DNA of 64,000 nt. It comes from Pseudomonas sichuanensis. Its GTDB lineage: Bacteria > Pseudomonadota > Gammaproteobacteria > Pseudomonadales > Pseudomonadaceae. The position numbers and the translations under genes are program-made. This document shows, piece by piece, positions 15,166-30,087 of the stretch (within the stretch, counting starts at the first letter, position 1; each line of letters begins with the position of its first letter). The notes under the pieces were generated by a model, which worked only from the letters and a program-made list of their open reading frames with translations, made no database searches and was not told where the DNA came from. The stretch is taken from the NCBI RefSeq assembly GCF_003231305.1, contig NZ_QKVM01000022.1, positions 1-64,000 on the forward strand, written 5' to 3'.

Positions 15166-17329
15166 GACTAGCCTCGTTACCCGCGTTGATCACCAATTTC
15201 AGGAAGGCGGCGCTCCGACCCGAGACAGGTTTCACGGTTACAGGTGTATAAGTCTCCTCCGCGGCTGGCGAGTTATCCACAAGGCGAAGCTGATTTAGGT
15301 CAGCGGTATGCAAGTCGCGCTCAGTCTGGGTTTCAACGGCACGTTTCGAACGCTTGTCCCGCTTGAACTCAGCGTCAGATTTCGGATCTCCCTGCCCCTG
15401 GCGTTTGGCTTGCGCTCGATGAAGAATCTCCTCCTGGCGGCCTTGAAGAAGCGCTCCAGTATTGGCATCCTCGTACCGGGCATCTGGGGCGACCTGATTC
15501 AAAATCTTGATAATATCGAGGACCTCCTCCATACGAAGCCCACCGTACTTAACCCGCTGCTGCGGTACAATGGTCAACGGCTCGAAACCCGCCTCAGATT
15601 TCATCCAGCAGTTCTCAATAGAGTTTGGATCGTAGAAAACCCTAACGTACCTCGTTTTAAAGTTGTGAGAGCGCTCCAACCATTCCGAACGAATGGCGGT
15701 TTCACAGGTGTACTGCACACCTTGGAAATTTATACCTCCTCGACCAATTCGACACACCTGCGAGGGTAACAATGCAATCTTCAGCTCCGCTGGTGATACG
15801 AATTTCGAATTCAGGAGATTGTTTGCCATAGACCACTTCCACATGGCCATAGGCGTGGGCTCCACTTCTGCCGCGATCATCTCACGGTTCAGAAGATGAG
15901 GAACTCGAAGGCTCTTGTTGTGAGCCAAAACACCGAGGATTACCATCTCAGTAAACTCATCGATATCGAAAATTGCGTCGAGCTGGTAGTCACGATCACC
16001 ACGCTCCATTTTCCGAGCATCTACGCCGCCAGGGACAAATTTCAAATCCAGCTTTTCGTTGAGCAGTCGGAAACGGCTTTCAATGATACTTTTCCAGTCA
16101 GGCCGAAACGGTGGCAAAATCTTCAAGGCTGTACCAAGAGTCTTTGTCATCGTCTCCCCAGCTTCACTGAGAAGTTCAGCGCGATCTGCGACGATTTCAA
16201 CCGGTAGATGAGAACATGGCCAGTCAACCTCATCGATCTCAATATTATAACGCTTGCAAAACTCCTTCTTCGGCGTGCAAGCATTATAAATGGCATGTCG
16301 AGCACCATTCCAACTGGGCCCTTCAAGCCCGACATGAATACCTACGATCATTCTGGTGAACGTATCAACCAACACATACAGCACTGGCCTGCCGATCAAC
16401 CATAACCGATTGACTCGATGTACCAAATAAACATCAGCAATCGTCGAATCGATTTCGTACCGATGACTTGCACCGACTAACCCTTGAGAGGCAGATCCAA
16501 CTAGCGCACGATGGTCTTTATTATAGCGGATTGCGCCGCCGCTCTTCTTCAACCTATAGAGTTCATCAAAGAAAAGTTTTCCATGGTACTCCAGTTGATT
16601 GATGGACGGGTAGCTACCTCGAACCAGGTTACCTTTTGAACCGTCGGACTTGATCGACCGATAAAACTTATTGAGCATCCAATCATAGGCTTTCTTTAGC
16701 TTGCCACACCTGCCACTGGCAAAGCGCCCATAGGCCAAGCGAATATGCGAGATGTGCCGTGACTCGAGCAGAATTGCGCCACCGTCATCCACAACTACGC
16801 CACGATATTTAAGCGGTCGGCCAGGAACAATGCCTGAGGCCCGACTTTTTTTCTTTCCACGGCCTCCACACGTGCTGGTATTCCACAAAAATGCGTTTCG
16901 TGTCTGCCCCATGCTCCAATACCGATAGAGAAGTCGATAAATTTGCTTCCGGTCAACTCCCACTACCATTGCGTGATTAGCAACAAGGGAACCAAAGTTA
17001 GACGTCAAGATATCGAGGGGGCCATGATTCTCCACCAAACCACGTACCAGCTCCCAGTTCCTATCTCGGCTGTCTTTTTCATTCTCACTGATCTCGTCGT
17101 CACTTCGAAGCAAGTGCATAGGTACCATTTCAGGGTTGATCACCGCCGCTCCGTTATTGATCTCTTCGATCAATAGTGAGCTTCCAACCCGCCATGGCTT
17201 CGTCGGACTTGTACCGAGTTCAATGACTAAGACAAACTCATCCTTTATAGCTAAAACTCTGACCGGTTTCTTCAGCAGCTCAGATCCCTCACCCGGAGAA
17301 ACGATGCAGTTAACTCCCAGACTAAGCAT
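15158..17329 (-). CDS. tnsB: DDE transposase TnsB
   Basis: TnsB binds the transposon ends and performs 3'-end cutting and strand transfer. The RNase H-like core has catalytic acids in EIDSTIADV, IVADRAELL and the Glu in SIIESRFRLLNE; an rve-type fold and a Mu-type C-terminal region follow. ATG 17329 (MLSLGVNC) is preferred over 17386 because it overlaps the tnsA stop by 8 bp, as expected in this operon, and gives 723 residues, close to Tn7 TnsB (702). The C-terminal tail (about 640-723) is charged and probably contacts TnsC. Confidence 0.94.
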   Translation of the reverse strand: MLSLGVNCIVSPGEGSELLKKPVRVLAIKDEFVLVIELGTSPTKPWRVGSSLLIEEINNGAAVINPEMVPMHLLRSDDEISENEKDSRDRNWELVRGLVENHGPLDILTSNFGSLVANHAMVVGVDRKQIYRLLYRYWSMGQTRNAFLWNTSTCGGRGKKKSRASGIVPGRPLKYRGVVVDDGGAILLESRHISHIRLAYGRFASGRCGKLKKAYDWMLNKFYRSIKSDGSKGNLVRGSYPSINQLEYHGKLFFDELYRLKKSGGAIRYNKDHRALVGSASQGLVGASHRYEIDSTIADVYLVHRVNRLWLIGRPVLYVLVDTFTRMIVGIHVGLEGPSWNGARHAIYNACTPKKEFCKRYNIEIDEVDWPCSHLPVEIVADRAELLSEAGETMTKTLGTALKILPPFRPDWKSIIESRFRLLNEKLDLKFVPGGVDARKMERGDRDYQLDAIFDIDEFTEMVILGVLAHNKSLRVPHLLNREMIAAEVEPTPMAMWKWSMANNLLNSKFVSPAELKIALLPSQVCRIGRGGINFQGVQYTCETAIRSEWLERSHNFKTRYVRVFYDPNSIENCWMKSEAGFEPLTIVPQQRVKYGGLRMEEVLDIIKILNQVAPDARYEDANTGALLQGRQEEILHRAQAKRQGQGDPKSDAEFKRDKRSKRAVETQTERDLHTADLNQLRLVDNSPAAEETYTPVTVKPVSGRSAAFLKLVINAGNEASHE

Positions 17330-18221
17330 GACGAGGCACCTCGATTTCTGATGTGCTGGAAAAGGATGGCTCAGCAATCCAAACATGCAAAGGTTCAGAT
17401 AAGCTTATTACCTTAGCGCTTAGACTCGCCCCCAGTCTGCCCGTCCAAAGAAGATGGTGGAAGAGGCGTTTAACACCAATATATTCTATAAAAATTACCC
17501 TCGAGGCTTTTTGCAGCAGTGCCTTTAGTGGCAATTCACTAGTCTTACATCCCGCTATAAATTCGAGCAGATTATTTATATTATTCTCCGTCGGCAACGA
17601 AGGATGGATGACCGCGTAAGTTCTAAGTATGACAAGATTTGCTATTTTAACTTGCGAGAGATTTTCATGGAGAACCAGTTTCCATTCTACCTTTCTCATA
17701 GCCCAATATTTAGCTTCGATCTCAAGCTTTTCCGCCATCCGATTCTGCTCCTTGAGGCTGGCATCCTCGAACTCCTTACGGTATTTCACAGAGCGCGCGG
17801 CCAAGGTTGCTTCGCCCTTCGAATCTATGAAAGTTATGAGGAAGTCAGTGGTCATAACCACTGGGACTTGAGTACCTGGATACACAGGATGACGGTAATT
17901 CAGGCTTGACGCGATCGCTTGAGTCTCAGCTTGCGTTAGGAGCGGGAACTGCTCACGAATGTCGATGATGGAAGGATCATGCTCAAGGATCAGGTGATAG
18001 TCGCGCTCAGCGTTGGATAGCAAATGATGACTGCGATGAAATTTCACACCCGGTACAAGATGCGACACCCCGCTCGACTGGATATCCCAAATCTTGATCC
18101 AAGGCTCATAGGACTCTCTAACGCCAGATCCGCGACCCGATTGTATTCTTCTATCAATTTTCCGCTGAGTCATTAGCTTCGAGCTAGCTGGATTCACCGG
18201 TTCAGTGGGTACAGATGTCAT
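17322..18221 (-). CDS. tnsA: Transposon 5'-end endonuclease TnsA
   Basis: TnsA is the restriction-enzyme-like partner that cuts the 5' ends, allowing cut-and-paste movement. Key features are SNAERDYHLILEHDPSIIDI (with the first catalytic Glu), VVMTTDFLITF (Asp) and LAARSVKYR (Lys), which make up the PD-(D/E)XK site, and a C-terminal winged-helix region. Its 299 residues compare with 273 in Tn7. It is the first gene of the tns operon, starting about 245 bp from the transposon right end. The segment encoding residues 170-290 is unusually AT-rich for this genome. Confidence 0.93.
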   Translation of the reverse strand: MTSVPTEPVNPASSKLMTQRKIDRRIQSGRGSGVRESYEPWIKIWDIQSSGVSHLVPGVKFHRSHHLLSNAERDYHLILEHDPSIIDIREQFPLLTQAETQAIASSLNYRHPVYPGTQVPVVMTTDFLITFIDSKGEATLAARSVKYRKEFEDASLKEQNRMAEKLEIEAKYWAMRKVEWKLVLHENLSQVKIANLVILRTYAVIHPSLPTENNINNLLEFIAGCKTSELPLKALLQKASRVIFIEYIGVKRLFHHLLWTGRLGASLSAKVISLSEPLHVWIAEPSFSSTSEIEVPRHA

Positions 18222-18362
18222 TTCACGAGTCGCTCATCGTTGAGTGACCCGCTCGATCGGATCGGAACGACACAGGTCGTGGCGCGGAGAAATTCAAGAG
18301 CGGGCTCAGCCAGGACAGCAGTCACTGTGGTGCAGAAGGGATTGTGATCCTATATCCATGGA

Positions 18363-18402
18363 CAAGGCTCTGCCCCGACAAACGGGCCGTGACAGAGCCT
18401 TG
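18363..18402. repeat. 10-bp inverted repeat inside the transposon right end
   Basis: CAAGGCTCTG (18363-18372) and CAGAGCCTTG (18393-18402) are exact inverted copies separated by 20 bp, between the tnsA promoter region and the TnsB-site repeats. It could stop transcription entering from glmS or serve as a protein site for tns autoregulation. No U-run follows on either strand. Confidence 0.55.
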
Positions 18403-18460
18403 TGACAACCTTTCTTAACTTGTGACAACCTTTATTTTTTTGTGACAACCTTTATTCTTT
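18401..18460. repeat. Three tandem 20-bp repeats at the transposon right end (probable TnsB sites)
   Basis: TGTGACAACCTTT occurs at 18401, 18421 and 18441, exactly 20 bp apart, with similar AT-rich spacers. Tn7 right ends carry closely packed TnsB sites of about 22 bp. The terminal TGT lies 7 bp beyond the last repeat. Confidence 0.85.
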
Positions 18461-18467
18461 AAAAACA
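18461..18467 (-). other. Transposon right terminus (TGT) and insertion junction
   Basis: Read on the glmS strand, TGTTTTT begins at 18467 directly after host sequence ending CCAAT. The adjacent host bases 18468-18472 (ATTGG on the plus strand) are the expected 5-bp target duplication. Its partner copy would lie beyond the left edge of the window. Confidence 0.7.
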
Positions 18468-18493
18468 ATTGGCAATAGCGCAGAGCCTGTCTG

Positions 18494-20329
<1,836 letters not shown>

Positions 20330-20341
20330 AAGTTGTTGCTC

Positions 20342-21109
20342 CTAGCTGATAGCGGCGCAGATCAGATTGATGCCGCGGGCTTGAATGCGGTCGCGTGCCT
20401 CGGCGGGCAGGCGATCATCGGTAATAAGGGTGTTGACGCTGCTCCAGGGCAGCTCCAGGTTGGGGATCTTGCGGCCGACCTTGTCCGACTCGACCATCAC
20501 GATCACCTCGCGGGCCACCTCGGCCATGACCCGGCTCAGGCCCAGCAATTCGTTGAAGGTGGTGGTGCCACGTTCCAGGTCGATGCCGTCGGCGCCGATG
20601 AACAGCTGGTCGAAATCGTATGAGCGTAGAACCTGCTCGGCCACCTGGCCCTGGAACGACTCAGAATGCGGGTCCCAGGTGCCGCCGGTCATCAGCAGCA
20701 CAGGCTCGTGTTCCTGCTCGCTGATGGCGCGGGCCACATTGAGCGAGTTGGTCATCACCACCAGGCCAGGCTGGCGCCCAAGCTGGGGAATCATCGCCGC
20801 GGTGGTGCTGCCGCTGTCGATGATGATCCGCGCGTGCTCACGGATGCGTTCGACTGCGGCCCGGGCGATGGCCTGCTTGTACTGCGACACCGGCTGTACC
20901 GTATCCGCCAGCAGCTCCTGGGGCATGGGCACGGCACCACCGTAACGGCGCAACAGCAGGCCGTTGGCTTCCAGGGCGGCGAGGTCCTTGCGGATGGTCA
21001 CTTCCGAGGTTTCGAAACGTTTGGCCAGGGCGTCGACGCTCACCTCGCCCTGCTCGGAGAGCAAAGCCAGGATGTTGTGGCGACGCTGGGGGGTGTTTCG
21101 TTTCGACAT
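20342..21109 (-). CDS. DeoR-family transcriptional regulator next to glmS
   Basis: This 255-residue repressor-type protein has an N-terminal DeoR winged helix (residues 5-60; VSVDALAKRFETSEVTIRKDL) and a C-terminal sugar-phosphate-sensing domain with IDSGSTTAAMIPQL and the conserved FIGADGI. ATG 21109 begins the HTH; the open frame extends 13 codons further without support. It is upstream of glmS in the same orientation with a 12-bp gap, so it is likely co-transcribed and may regulate amino-sugar synthesis. The ligand is unknown. Confidence 0.85.
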   Translation of the reverse strand: MSKRNTPQRRHNILALLSEQGEVSVDALAKRFETSEVTIRKDLAALEANGLLLRRYGGAVPMPQELLADTVQPVSQYKQAIARAAVERIREHARIIIDSGSTTAAMIPQLGRQPGLVVMTNSLNVARAISEQEHEPVLLMTGGTWDPHSESFQGQVAEQVLRSYDFDQLFIGADGIDLERGTTTFNELLGLSRVMAEVAREVIVMVESDKVGRKIPNLELPWSSVNTLITDDRLPAEARDRIQARGINLICAAIS

Positions 21110-21229
21110 GGCTGTTTTAAGTTTCGATTCGAAAGTTAAGTGGCGCAATCAAAACCTAAAATCGATGTTTAGTCAAGACACGGGCACACATCGTGAGAGC
21201 TGCCTTGCTTCGCGAATGGCCATCGACGT

Positions 21230-21255
21230 TATCGCGGGGCAAGCCCGCTCCCACA
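21230..21255. repeat. REP element
   Basis: ATCGCGGGGCAAGCCCGCTC followed by CCAC is the Pseudomonas putida-type REP palindrome, placed between the DeoR gene and glmU. Related copies occur at 51901, 55474 and 55518. Confidence 0.8.
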
Positions 21256-21274
21256 ATGATCGAGCAAGCATCGA

Positions 21275-21308
21275 CAAAAAAGCCGGCTTATTCACATAAG
21301 CCGGCTTT
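21275..21308 (-). terminator. Terminator downstream of glmU
   Basis: A 12-bp perfect stem (21279-21290 with 21297-21308) is followed on the minus strand by a run of T residues. It is placed 24 bp after the glmU stop. Confidence 0.85.
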
Positions 21309-21331
21309 CGATCGAAACCGCTGTGGATAAC

Positions 21332-22699
21332 TCAGCTCTTCTTGATCTTCTCCGGCCGTTTCCAGCCTTCGATGTTGCGCTGGCGCGCACGCGCCACGCC
21401 CAACTGCCCGGCCTCTACCGTCTGGGTGATGGTCGAGCCTGCGGCAGTGGTGGCACCGGCCTGGATTTCCACAGGCGCCACCAGTGAGTTGTTGGAGCCG
21501 ATGAACACGTCCTCGCCCATTACAGTGCGGAACTTGTTGGCGCCGTCGTAGTTGCAGGTGATGGTGCCCGCACCGATGTTGGTACGCGCGCCGACCTCGG
21601 CATCGCCCAGGTATGTCAGGTGGCCAGCCTTGGCACCTTCGCCCAGGTGCGCGTTCTTCAGCTCGACGAAGTTACCCACATGGGCCTTGGCCTCCAGCAC
21701 GCTGCCCGGGCGCAGGCGAGCGAACGGGCCGGCATCGCTGCCTTCGCCCATCACGGCACCGTCAAGATGGCTGTTGGCCTTGATCACCACGCCCTTGCGC
21801 AGGGTGCTGTCCTTGATCACGCAATTTGGGCCGATCTGCACGTTGTCCTCGATGACCACCTTGCCCTCGAGGATGACGTTGATATCGATCAGCACATCAC
21901 GCCCGACGCTGACCTCGCCACGCACATCGAAACGCGCCGGGTCGCGCAGGGTGACGCCCTGGGCCATCAGGCGATGGCCAGCGCGCAATTGATAGTGACG
22001 CTCAAGCTCCGACAGCTGGCGGCGGTCGTTGGCACCCTGCACTTCCATCGGGTCGTGGGGCTGCTCGGTAGCTACCACTAGGCCATCGGCCACTGCCATG
22101 GCGATCACGTCGGTGAGGTAGTACTCGCCCTGGGCGTTGTTGTTGGACAGGCGGCCCATCCAGTCGGCCAGGCGTGCCGCCGGCATGGCGAGAATGCCGG
22201 TGTTGCCCTCTTTGATCGCCTTCTGCGCTTCGCTGGCATCCTTGTGCTCGACGATTGCGCTGACCGCGCCTTGCTCGTCACGCACTATGCGGCCATAGCC
22301 GGTCGGGTCGGCGAGGTTGACCGTCAGCAGGCCCAGCTGGCTGGCGCTGACCTTGGCCAGCAGGCGCTGCAGGGTTTCCACCTCGATCAGCGGCACATCG
22401 CCATACAGCACCAGCACGGTATCGGCGGTGACTGCCGGCAGGGCCTGGGCGACAGCGTGGCCAGTGCCCAGCTGCTTGTCCTGCATGACGAAGTTCAGGT
22501 CGTCTGCGGCCAGGCGTTCACGCACAAGCTCCGCACCATGGCCAATGACCACGTGGATGCCCGTGGGCTGCAGTTGGCGTGCGCTGTGGATAACATGGCC
22601 AAGCATGGAGTTGCCGGCTACCGGATGCAGCACCTTGGGCAGTGCCGAGCGCATACGGGTGCCTTGGCCTGCGGCGAGAATGACGATATCGAGGGACAT
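21332..22699 (-). CDS. glmU: Bifunctional UDP-GlcNAc pyrophosphorylase / GlcN-1-P acetyltransferase
   Basis: GlmU acetylates glucosamine-1-phosphate and couples it to UTP, giving UDP-GlcNAc. The N-terminal nucleotidyltransferase (1-230) has [18 protein letters not shown] and the C-terminal left-handed beta-helix (about 250-430) has hexapeptide repeats and the acetyltransferase segment [16 protein letters not shown]. Length (455) is typical. It lies downstream of atpC, from which it is separated by a terminator, so it probably has its own promoter. Confidence 0.97.
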   Translation of the reverse strand: MSLDIVILAAGQGTRMRSALPKVLHPVAGNSMLGHVIHSARQLQPTGIHVVIGHGAELVRERLAADDLNFVMQDKQLGTGHAVAQALPAVTADTVLVLYGDVPLIEVETLQRLLAKVSASQLGLLTVNLADPTGYGRIVRDEQGAVSAIVEHKDASEAQKAIKEGNTGILAMPAARLADWMGRLSNNNAQGEYYLTDVIAMAVADGLVVATEQPHDPMEVQGANDRRQLSELERHYQLRAGHRLMAQGVTLRDPARFDVRGEVSVGRDVLIDINVILEGKVVIEDNVQIGPNCVIKDSTLRKGVVIKANSHLDGAVMGEGSDAGPFARLRPGSVLEAKAHVGNFVELKNAHLGEGAKAGHLTYLGDAEVGARTNIGAGTITCNYDGANKFRTVMGEDVFIGSNNSLVAPVEIQAGATTAAGSTITQTVEAGQLGVARARQRNIEGWKRPEKIKKS

Positions 22700-22760
22700 T
22701 GACTGGCTACCAATCCTGGGCGGTCAGGGAAATGACCGGGGACTAAATTCTTGAAAAAGA

Positions 22761-22786
22761 AAAAGGGTAGCCGAGGCTACCCTTTT
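22761..22786 (-). terminator. Terminator of the atp operon
   Basis: An 11-bp stem AAAAGGGTAGC / GCTACCCTTTT with a 4-base loop lies 37 bp after atpC; T runs follow on the minus strand. It is nearly symmetrical and could work in both directions. Confidence 0.85.
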
Positions 22787-22822
22787 ACTCAATCGCAGCG
22801 GAAGTGACCGGCAAAAGCCAGG

Positions 22823-23242
22823 TTACTTGCCTTTGCGCATTTGCTGGACAGTACGCAGCTGAGCTGCAGCCTCGGCCAGACGTGCGGCAGCAGCGCCGTA
22901 GTCGAAGTCCGAGCCTTTAGTGTTCAGCGCGTTCTCAGCAGCCTTGAGGGCTTCCTGAGCCTGAGCTTCGTCCAGGTCGGCAGCGCGCTGCACGGTGTCG
23001 GCAAGAACCTTGACCATGTTCGGCTGCACTTCGAGGAAGCCACCGGAGATGTAGAACACCTCTTGAGTGCCACCCTGCTTGGTCAGCGTGATCGGACCAG
23101 GCTTGAGATTGGTGATCAGCGGCGCGTGGCCCGGAGCGATACCAAGATCACCCAGGTTACCGTGCGCAACTACCATCTCGACCAGGCCGGAGAAGATCTC
23201 TCCTTCCGCGCTGACGATGTCGCAATGGACTGTCATAGCCAT
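22823..23242 (-). CDS. atpC: ATP synthase epsilon subunit
   Basis: This is the central-stalk subunit of F1 that couples rotation to catalysis and inhibits ATP hydrolysis. Its 139 residues comprise an N-terminal beta-sandwich ([29 protein letters not shown]) and a C-terminal two-helix hairpin ([18 protein letters not shown] onward). It is the last gene of the operon, 43 bp after atpD. Confidence 0.97.
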   Translation of the reverse strand: MAMTVHCDIVSAEGEIFSGLVEMVVAHGNLGDLGIAPGHAPLITNLKPGPITLTKQGGTQEVFYISGGFLEVQPNMVKVLADTVQRAADLDEAQAQEALKAAENALNTKGSDFDYGAAAARLAEAAAQLRTVQQMRKGK

Positions 23243-23285
23243 CTGCTTGCCTCAACCTGATAGCGCCCCTTGCGGGGCGCATGAA

Positions 23286-24689
<1,404 letters not shown>

Positions 24690-25550
24690 TTAAACCGCGG
24701 CAGCGCCGCCGACGATTTCCGAGATCTCCTGGGTGATCGCAGCCTGACGCGCCTTGTTGTAGATCAACTGCAGCTCTTTGATCAAATCACCGGCGTTGTC
24801 TGTGGCGTTCTTCATGGCGATCATCCGGGCCGCTTGTTCAGCAGCGTTGTTCTCGACCACCGCCTGGTAGACCTGCGACTCCACGTAACGCACCATCAAG
24901 CCGTCCAGCAGCTCTTTTGCGTCGGGTTCGTACAGGTAGTCCCAGTGATGCTTGAGTTCCTGATCCGGGGTTGCCACCAACGGTACCAATTGCTCGACCG
25001 TCGGTTTTTGGGTCATGGTGTTGATGAACTTGTTCGAAACCACCGAAAGGCGATCGATACGGCCGTCCAGGTAGGCGTCCAGCATCACTTTGACGGAGCC
25101 GATCAAATCGTTGATCGATGGCTCTTCGCCCAGATGGCTGATCGCGGCTACGACGTTGCCGCCAAAGATGCGGAAGAAAGTCGCACCCTTGCTGCCGATC
25201 ACGCACAGGTCGATTTCCACGCCCTGTTCGCGGTTTGCGCTCATGTCCTTGACCAGGGCCTTGAACAGGTTGGTGTTCAAGCCACCGCACAGACCACGGT
25301 CACTGCTCACCACGATATAACCGGCGCGCTTTACAGGGCGCTCGATCATGAACGGGTGGCGGTATTCCGGGTTGGCGTTGGCCAGATGACCGATCACCTG
25401 GCGGATACGCTCCGCGTAAGGACGGCTAGCAGCCATGCGCATTTGTGCCTTGCGCATCTTGCTGACCGCCACTTTCTCCATGGCGCTGGTAATTTTTTGC
25501 GTGCTTTTGATGCTCGCAATCTTACTGCGAATCTCTTTTGCGCCTGCCAT
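24690..25550 (-). CDS. atpG: ATP synthase gamma subunit
   Basis: This is the rotor shaft of F1. The 286 residues have the typical long N-terminal helix starting [20 protein letters not shown] and the C-terminal helix ending in [17 protein letters not shown] Rossmann-like middle part includes [11 protein letters not shown]. It lies between atpA and atpD. Confidence 0.98.
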   Translation of the reverse strand: MAGAKEIRSKIASIKSTQKITSAMEKVAVSKMRKAQMRMAASRPYAERIRQVIGHLANANPEYRHPFMIERPVKRAGYIVVSSDRGLCGGLNTNLFKALVKDMSANREQGVEIDLCVIGSKGATFFRIFGGNVVAAISHLGEEPSINDLIGSVKVMLDAYLDGRIDRLSVVSNKFINTMTQKPTVEQLVPLVATPDQELKHHWDYLYEPDAKELLDGLMVRYVESQVYQAVVENNAAEQAARMIAMKNATDNAGDLIKELQLIYNKARQAAITQEISEIVGGAAAV

Positions 25551-25598
25551 GTATCACCTATCAGGTTAGCAAGCGGGGGCCGGAGCCCCCGCTGCGGC

Positions 25599-27143
25599 TT
25601 ACCAGGTCTGGGTGGCCTTGAACTTCTCGATACCGGCTTTCATGCCAGCGTCGATTTCGTCGTTGAAGTCACCCTTCACGTTGATCTTGGCCATCAGTTC
25701 GGCGTGATCACGGTTGAAGAAGGCGATCAGCGCTTGCTCGAAGCTGCCGACCTTGGAGACTTCTACGTCAGTCAGGAAACCACGCTCAGCGGCGTACAGC
25801 GACAGGGCCATGTCGGCGATCGACATTGGCGCGTACTGCTTCTGCTTCATCAGCTCGGTTACGCGCTGACCATGCTCCAGCTGCTTGCGGGTCGCTTCGT
25901 CCAGATCGGAAGCGAACTGGGCGAATGCAGCCAGTTCACGGTACTGAGCCAGAGCGGTACGGATACCACCGGACAGCTTCTTGATGATCTTGGTCTGAGC
26001 GGCACCACCTACGCGGGATACCGAAACACCGGCGTTCACTGCAGGGCGGATGCCCGAGTTGAACATGGCCGATTCCAGGAAGATCTGACCGTCGGTGATC
26101 GAGATCACGTTGGTCGGAACGAACGCGGAAACGTCACCAGCCTGGGTTTCGATGATCGGCAGAGCGGTCAGGGAACCGGTTTTGCCGGTGACTGCGCCGT
26201 TGGTGAACTTCTCGACGTACTCTTCCGAAACGCGCGATGCACGCTCCAGCAGACGGGAGTGGAGATAGAACACGTCGCCTGGGTACGCTTCACGTCCTGG
26301 TGGACGGCGCAGCAGCAGGGAGATCTGACGGTAGGCAACGGCCTGCTTGGACAGGTCATCGTAGACGATCAGGGCATCTTCACCGCGGTCACGGAAGAAC
26401 TCGCCCATGGTGCAGCCGGCGTATGGCGCCAGGAACTGCAGTGCGGCGGATTCCGAAGCACTGGCAACGACCACGATGGTGTTGGCCAGGGCGCCGGCTT
26501 CTTCCAGCTTGCGAACGATGTTGGCAACGGTGGAACGCTTTTGGCCGACTGCAACATAAACGCAGAAAATACCGGAGTCTTTCTGGTTGATGATGGCGTC
26601 GATGGCCATGGCGGTCTTGCCGATCTGACGGTCACCGATGATCAGCTCGCGCTGGCCACGGCCGACAGGGATCATGGCGTCGACGGACTTGTAGCCAGTC
26701 TGTACAGGCTGGTCTACCGACTTACGCCAGATCACGCCTGGGGCCACTTTCTCGACTGCGTCGGTCTGGGTGTTGCCCAGAGGACCTTTACCGTCGATCG
26801 GGTTGCCCAGTGCGTCAACGACGCGACCCAGCAGTTCCTTACCAACCGGAACTTCCAGGATGCGGCCGGTGCACTTGGCGCTCATGCCTTCGGCGAGGGT
26901 GTCATAGGCACCCAGGATCACTGCACCTACGGAGTCTTGCTCCAGGTTCAGGGCCATGCCGAAAACGCTGCCAGGGAACTCGATCATTTCGCCGTACATG
27001 ACGTCGGCCAGACCGTGGATCCGCACGATACCGTCGGAAACCGAAACAACGGTACCTTCGTTACGGGCTTGGGAGCCGACATCGAGTTTCTCGATGCGAC
27101 CCTTGATGATTTCACTAATTTCGGAAGGATTGAGTTGCTGCAT
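25599..27143 (-). CDS. atpA: ATP synthase alpha subunit
   Basis: This non-catalytic nucleotide-binding subunit of F1 has P-loop GDRQIGKT (about residues 169-176), [10 protein letters not shown] and the start [14 protein letters not shown]. Length (514) is standard for Pseudomonas. It follows atpH by 21 bp. Confidence 0.98.
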   Translation of the reverse strand: MQQLNPSEISEIIKGRIEKLDVGSQARNEGTVVSVSDGIVRIHGLADVMYGEMIEFPGSVFGMALNLEQDSVGAVILGAYDTLAEGMSAKCTGRILEVPVGKELLGRVVDALGNPIDGKGPLGNTQTDAVEKVAPGVIWRKSVDQPVQTGYKSVDAMIPVGRGQRELIIGDRQIGKTAMAIDAIINQKDSGIFCVYVAVGQKRSTVANIVRKLEEAGALANTIVVVASASESAALQFLAPYAGCTMGEFFRDRGEDALIVYDDLSKQAVAYRQISLLLRRPPGREAYPGDVFYLHSRLLERASRVSEEYVEKFTNGAVTGKTGSLTALPIIETQAGDVSAFVPTNVISITDGQIFLESAMFNSGIRPAVNAGVSVSRVGGAAQTKIIKKLSGGIRTALAQYRELAAFAQFASDLDEATRKQLEHGQRVTELMKQKQYAPMSIADMALSLYAAERGFLTDVEVSKVGSFEQALIAFFNRDHAELMAKINVKGDFNDEIDAGMKAGIEKFKATQTW

Positions 27144-27164
27144 TGCTCTGCTGCCCCTTCAAAC

Positions 27165-27701
27165 TCAAGATTTCAATGCTTCGGCCAGTTTCGCGATTTT
27201 GCCGCGAACCGAGCCATCGATTACCAGGTCGCCGGCGCGGATAACGACGCCGCCGATCAGGCTGGCATCCTCCGTCGCGTGCAGGCGCACTTCCCGGCTG
27301 AGCCGTGCACTGAGAACCTTGGCGAGTTTGTCTTGCTGTTCTTGGTTCAACGCAAAAGCACTGGTGACTTCCACGTCCACGGATTTCTCTTGCTCGGCCT
27401 TGTACAGGTCGAACAGAGCGGCAATCTCCGGCAACAGCAGGAGACGGTCGTTTTCCGCGGCAACATGAATGAAATTCTGTGCCTGAGTGTCGAACTTGTC
27501 ACCGCATACTTCGATGAATGCGGCGGCCTTGTTTGCGCTAGTCAGTTGCGGGGCCTTGAGCAGGCGCTGCATGGTGTCGTCTTGCGACACCGCAGCAGCC
27601 AGGCCGAGCATGGCTGACCAATTGGCCAGTTGCTGATGGGCCTGGGCGTGCTCGAAGGCAGCCTTAGCGTAAGGTCGGGCCAACGTGGTCAGTTCTGCCA
27701 T
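27165..27701 (-). CDS. atpH: ATP synthase delta subunit
   Basis: This peripheral-stalk subunit joins F1 to subunit b. The 178 residues start with [13 protein letters not shown] and end with the conserved [20 protein letters not shown] segment. Confidence 0.97.
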   Translation of the reverse strand: MAELTTLARPYAKAAFEHAQAHQQLANWSAMLGLAAAVSQDDTMQRLLKAPQLTSANKAAAFIEVCGDKFDTQAQNFIHVAAENDRLLLLPEIAALFDLYKAEQEKSVDVEVTSAFALNQEQQDKLAKVLSARLSREVRLHATEDASLIGGVVIRAGDLVIDGSVRGKIAKLAEALKS

Positions 27702-27713
27702 GATCGCCCTCGC

Positions 27714-28184
27714 TTAAATTTCAGCGGCCAGTTTGTTAACCAGCTCCGCATGCGCGTTTTGATCGATTGTGGCGCCAAGGATCTTTTCAGCACCGCCAAC
27801 AGCCAGGGCACCCACTTGGGCACGCAGGGCGTCTTTGACGCTGTTAATTTCCTGTTCGATCTCGGCTAGAGCCTGGGCCTTCACACGGTCAGCTTCGACG
27901 CGAGCCTGTTCACGGGCTTCCTCGACAAGCTGAGCAGCGCGTTTCTTGCTTTGCTCAATGATTTCAGCTGCCTGTGCCTTCGCTTCACGCAGTTGCTGAC
28001 CCGCTTTCTCTTGGGCCAGCTCCAGGTCGCGAGCTGCGCGGTTGGCAGCGTCCAAGCCGTCGGCAATCTTCTTTTGACGCTCTTGCAGAGCAGTGATGAC
28101 CGGAGGCCATACATACTTCATGCAGAAGAGTACAAAAATCAGGAAAGCAACGGATTGGCCAATCAGGGTTGCATTAATGTTCAC
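27714..28184 (-). CDS. atpF: ATP synthase subunit b
   Basis: This peripheral-stalk subunit has one N-terminal membrane helix (about residues 5-28) with the usual CMKYVWPPV, followed by a long Ala/Glu/Arg-rich coiled coil. It has 156 residues and lies 58 bp after atpE. Confidence 0.97.
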   Translation of the reverse strand: MNINATLIGQSVAFLIFVLFCMKYVWPPVITALQERQKKIADGLDAANRAARDLELAQEKAGQQLREAKAQAAEIIEQSKKRAAQLVEEAREQARVEADRVKAQALAEIEQEINSVKDALRAQVGALAVGGAEKILGATIDQNAHAELVNKLAAEI

Positions 28185-28242
28185 GCCAACACCTCGCTCG
28201 GTCTTTGTTCATCACAGCAATCAACTCGTAAAAAACGAGTGA

Positions 28243-28515
<273 letters not shown>

Positions 28516-28644
28516 TTACGTCGTATTGGTTAGGTTTTTAGTTTGAAGCGGTAAAACAAATCGTTTGGTACAGCATGCCCTTGCGGACTTTTTAAGCCCT
28601 CCCCCAATGCCTGCGGGGAAGGCTATCAGACACGCCAGGCGGTC

Positions 28645-29938
<1,294 letters not shown>

Positions 29939-30087
29939 CACAACTGCTCCTCGGAAGTCGACTACCTGGTCAGCAATGACTTGGCATAATTTGTGCCGAC
30001 AAAATGCGCGCAGAGTATAGGGGCGGATTAACCCCTATTCAACTATTGGGTAGTGATTTCCGACTGCACGCTACAACGGGAATTGTT

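Larger units (their letters stand above)
1..18467. mobile_element. Tn7-like transposon inserted at attTn7 (right-end part; left end outside window)
   Basis: The element is defined by a tnsA-tnsB-tnsC-tnsD operon reading away from glmS and by an end starting TGT at 18467 (minus strand), 26 bp after the glmS stop codon. Three tandem 20-bp repeats sit next to this end. In Tn7 the right end, next to tnsA, also lies beside glmS. I searched for an inverted copy of the repeats and for the candidate target duplication ATTGG followed by TGT in bases 1-18000 and found neither, so the left end is probably outside the window. The cargo is mostly copper resistance, plus antitoxin-like genes and genes of unknown function. 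The GC content around 11500-12270 and 17400-17800 is visibly lower than in the core genes. Confidence 0.9.

Noticed and set aside
1-18467. CRISPR-associated Tn7-like transposon
   Set aside because: No cas genes and no repeat-spacer array were seen in the visible part of the element.
24834-27617. 927-residue open frame opposite atpG and atpA
   Set aside because: It is antisense to two conserved ATP synthase genes and has a His/Asp/Val-rich composition typical of shadow frames.
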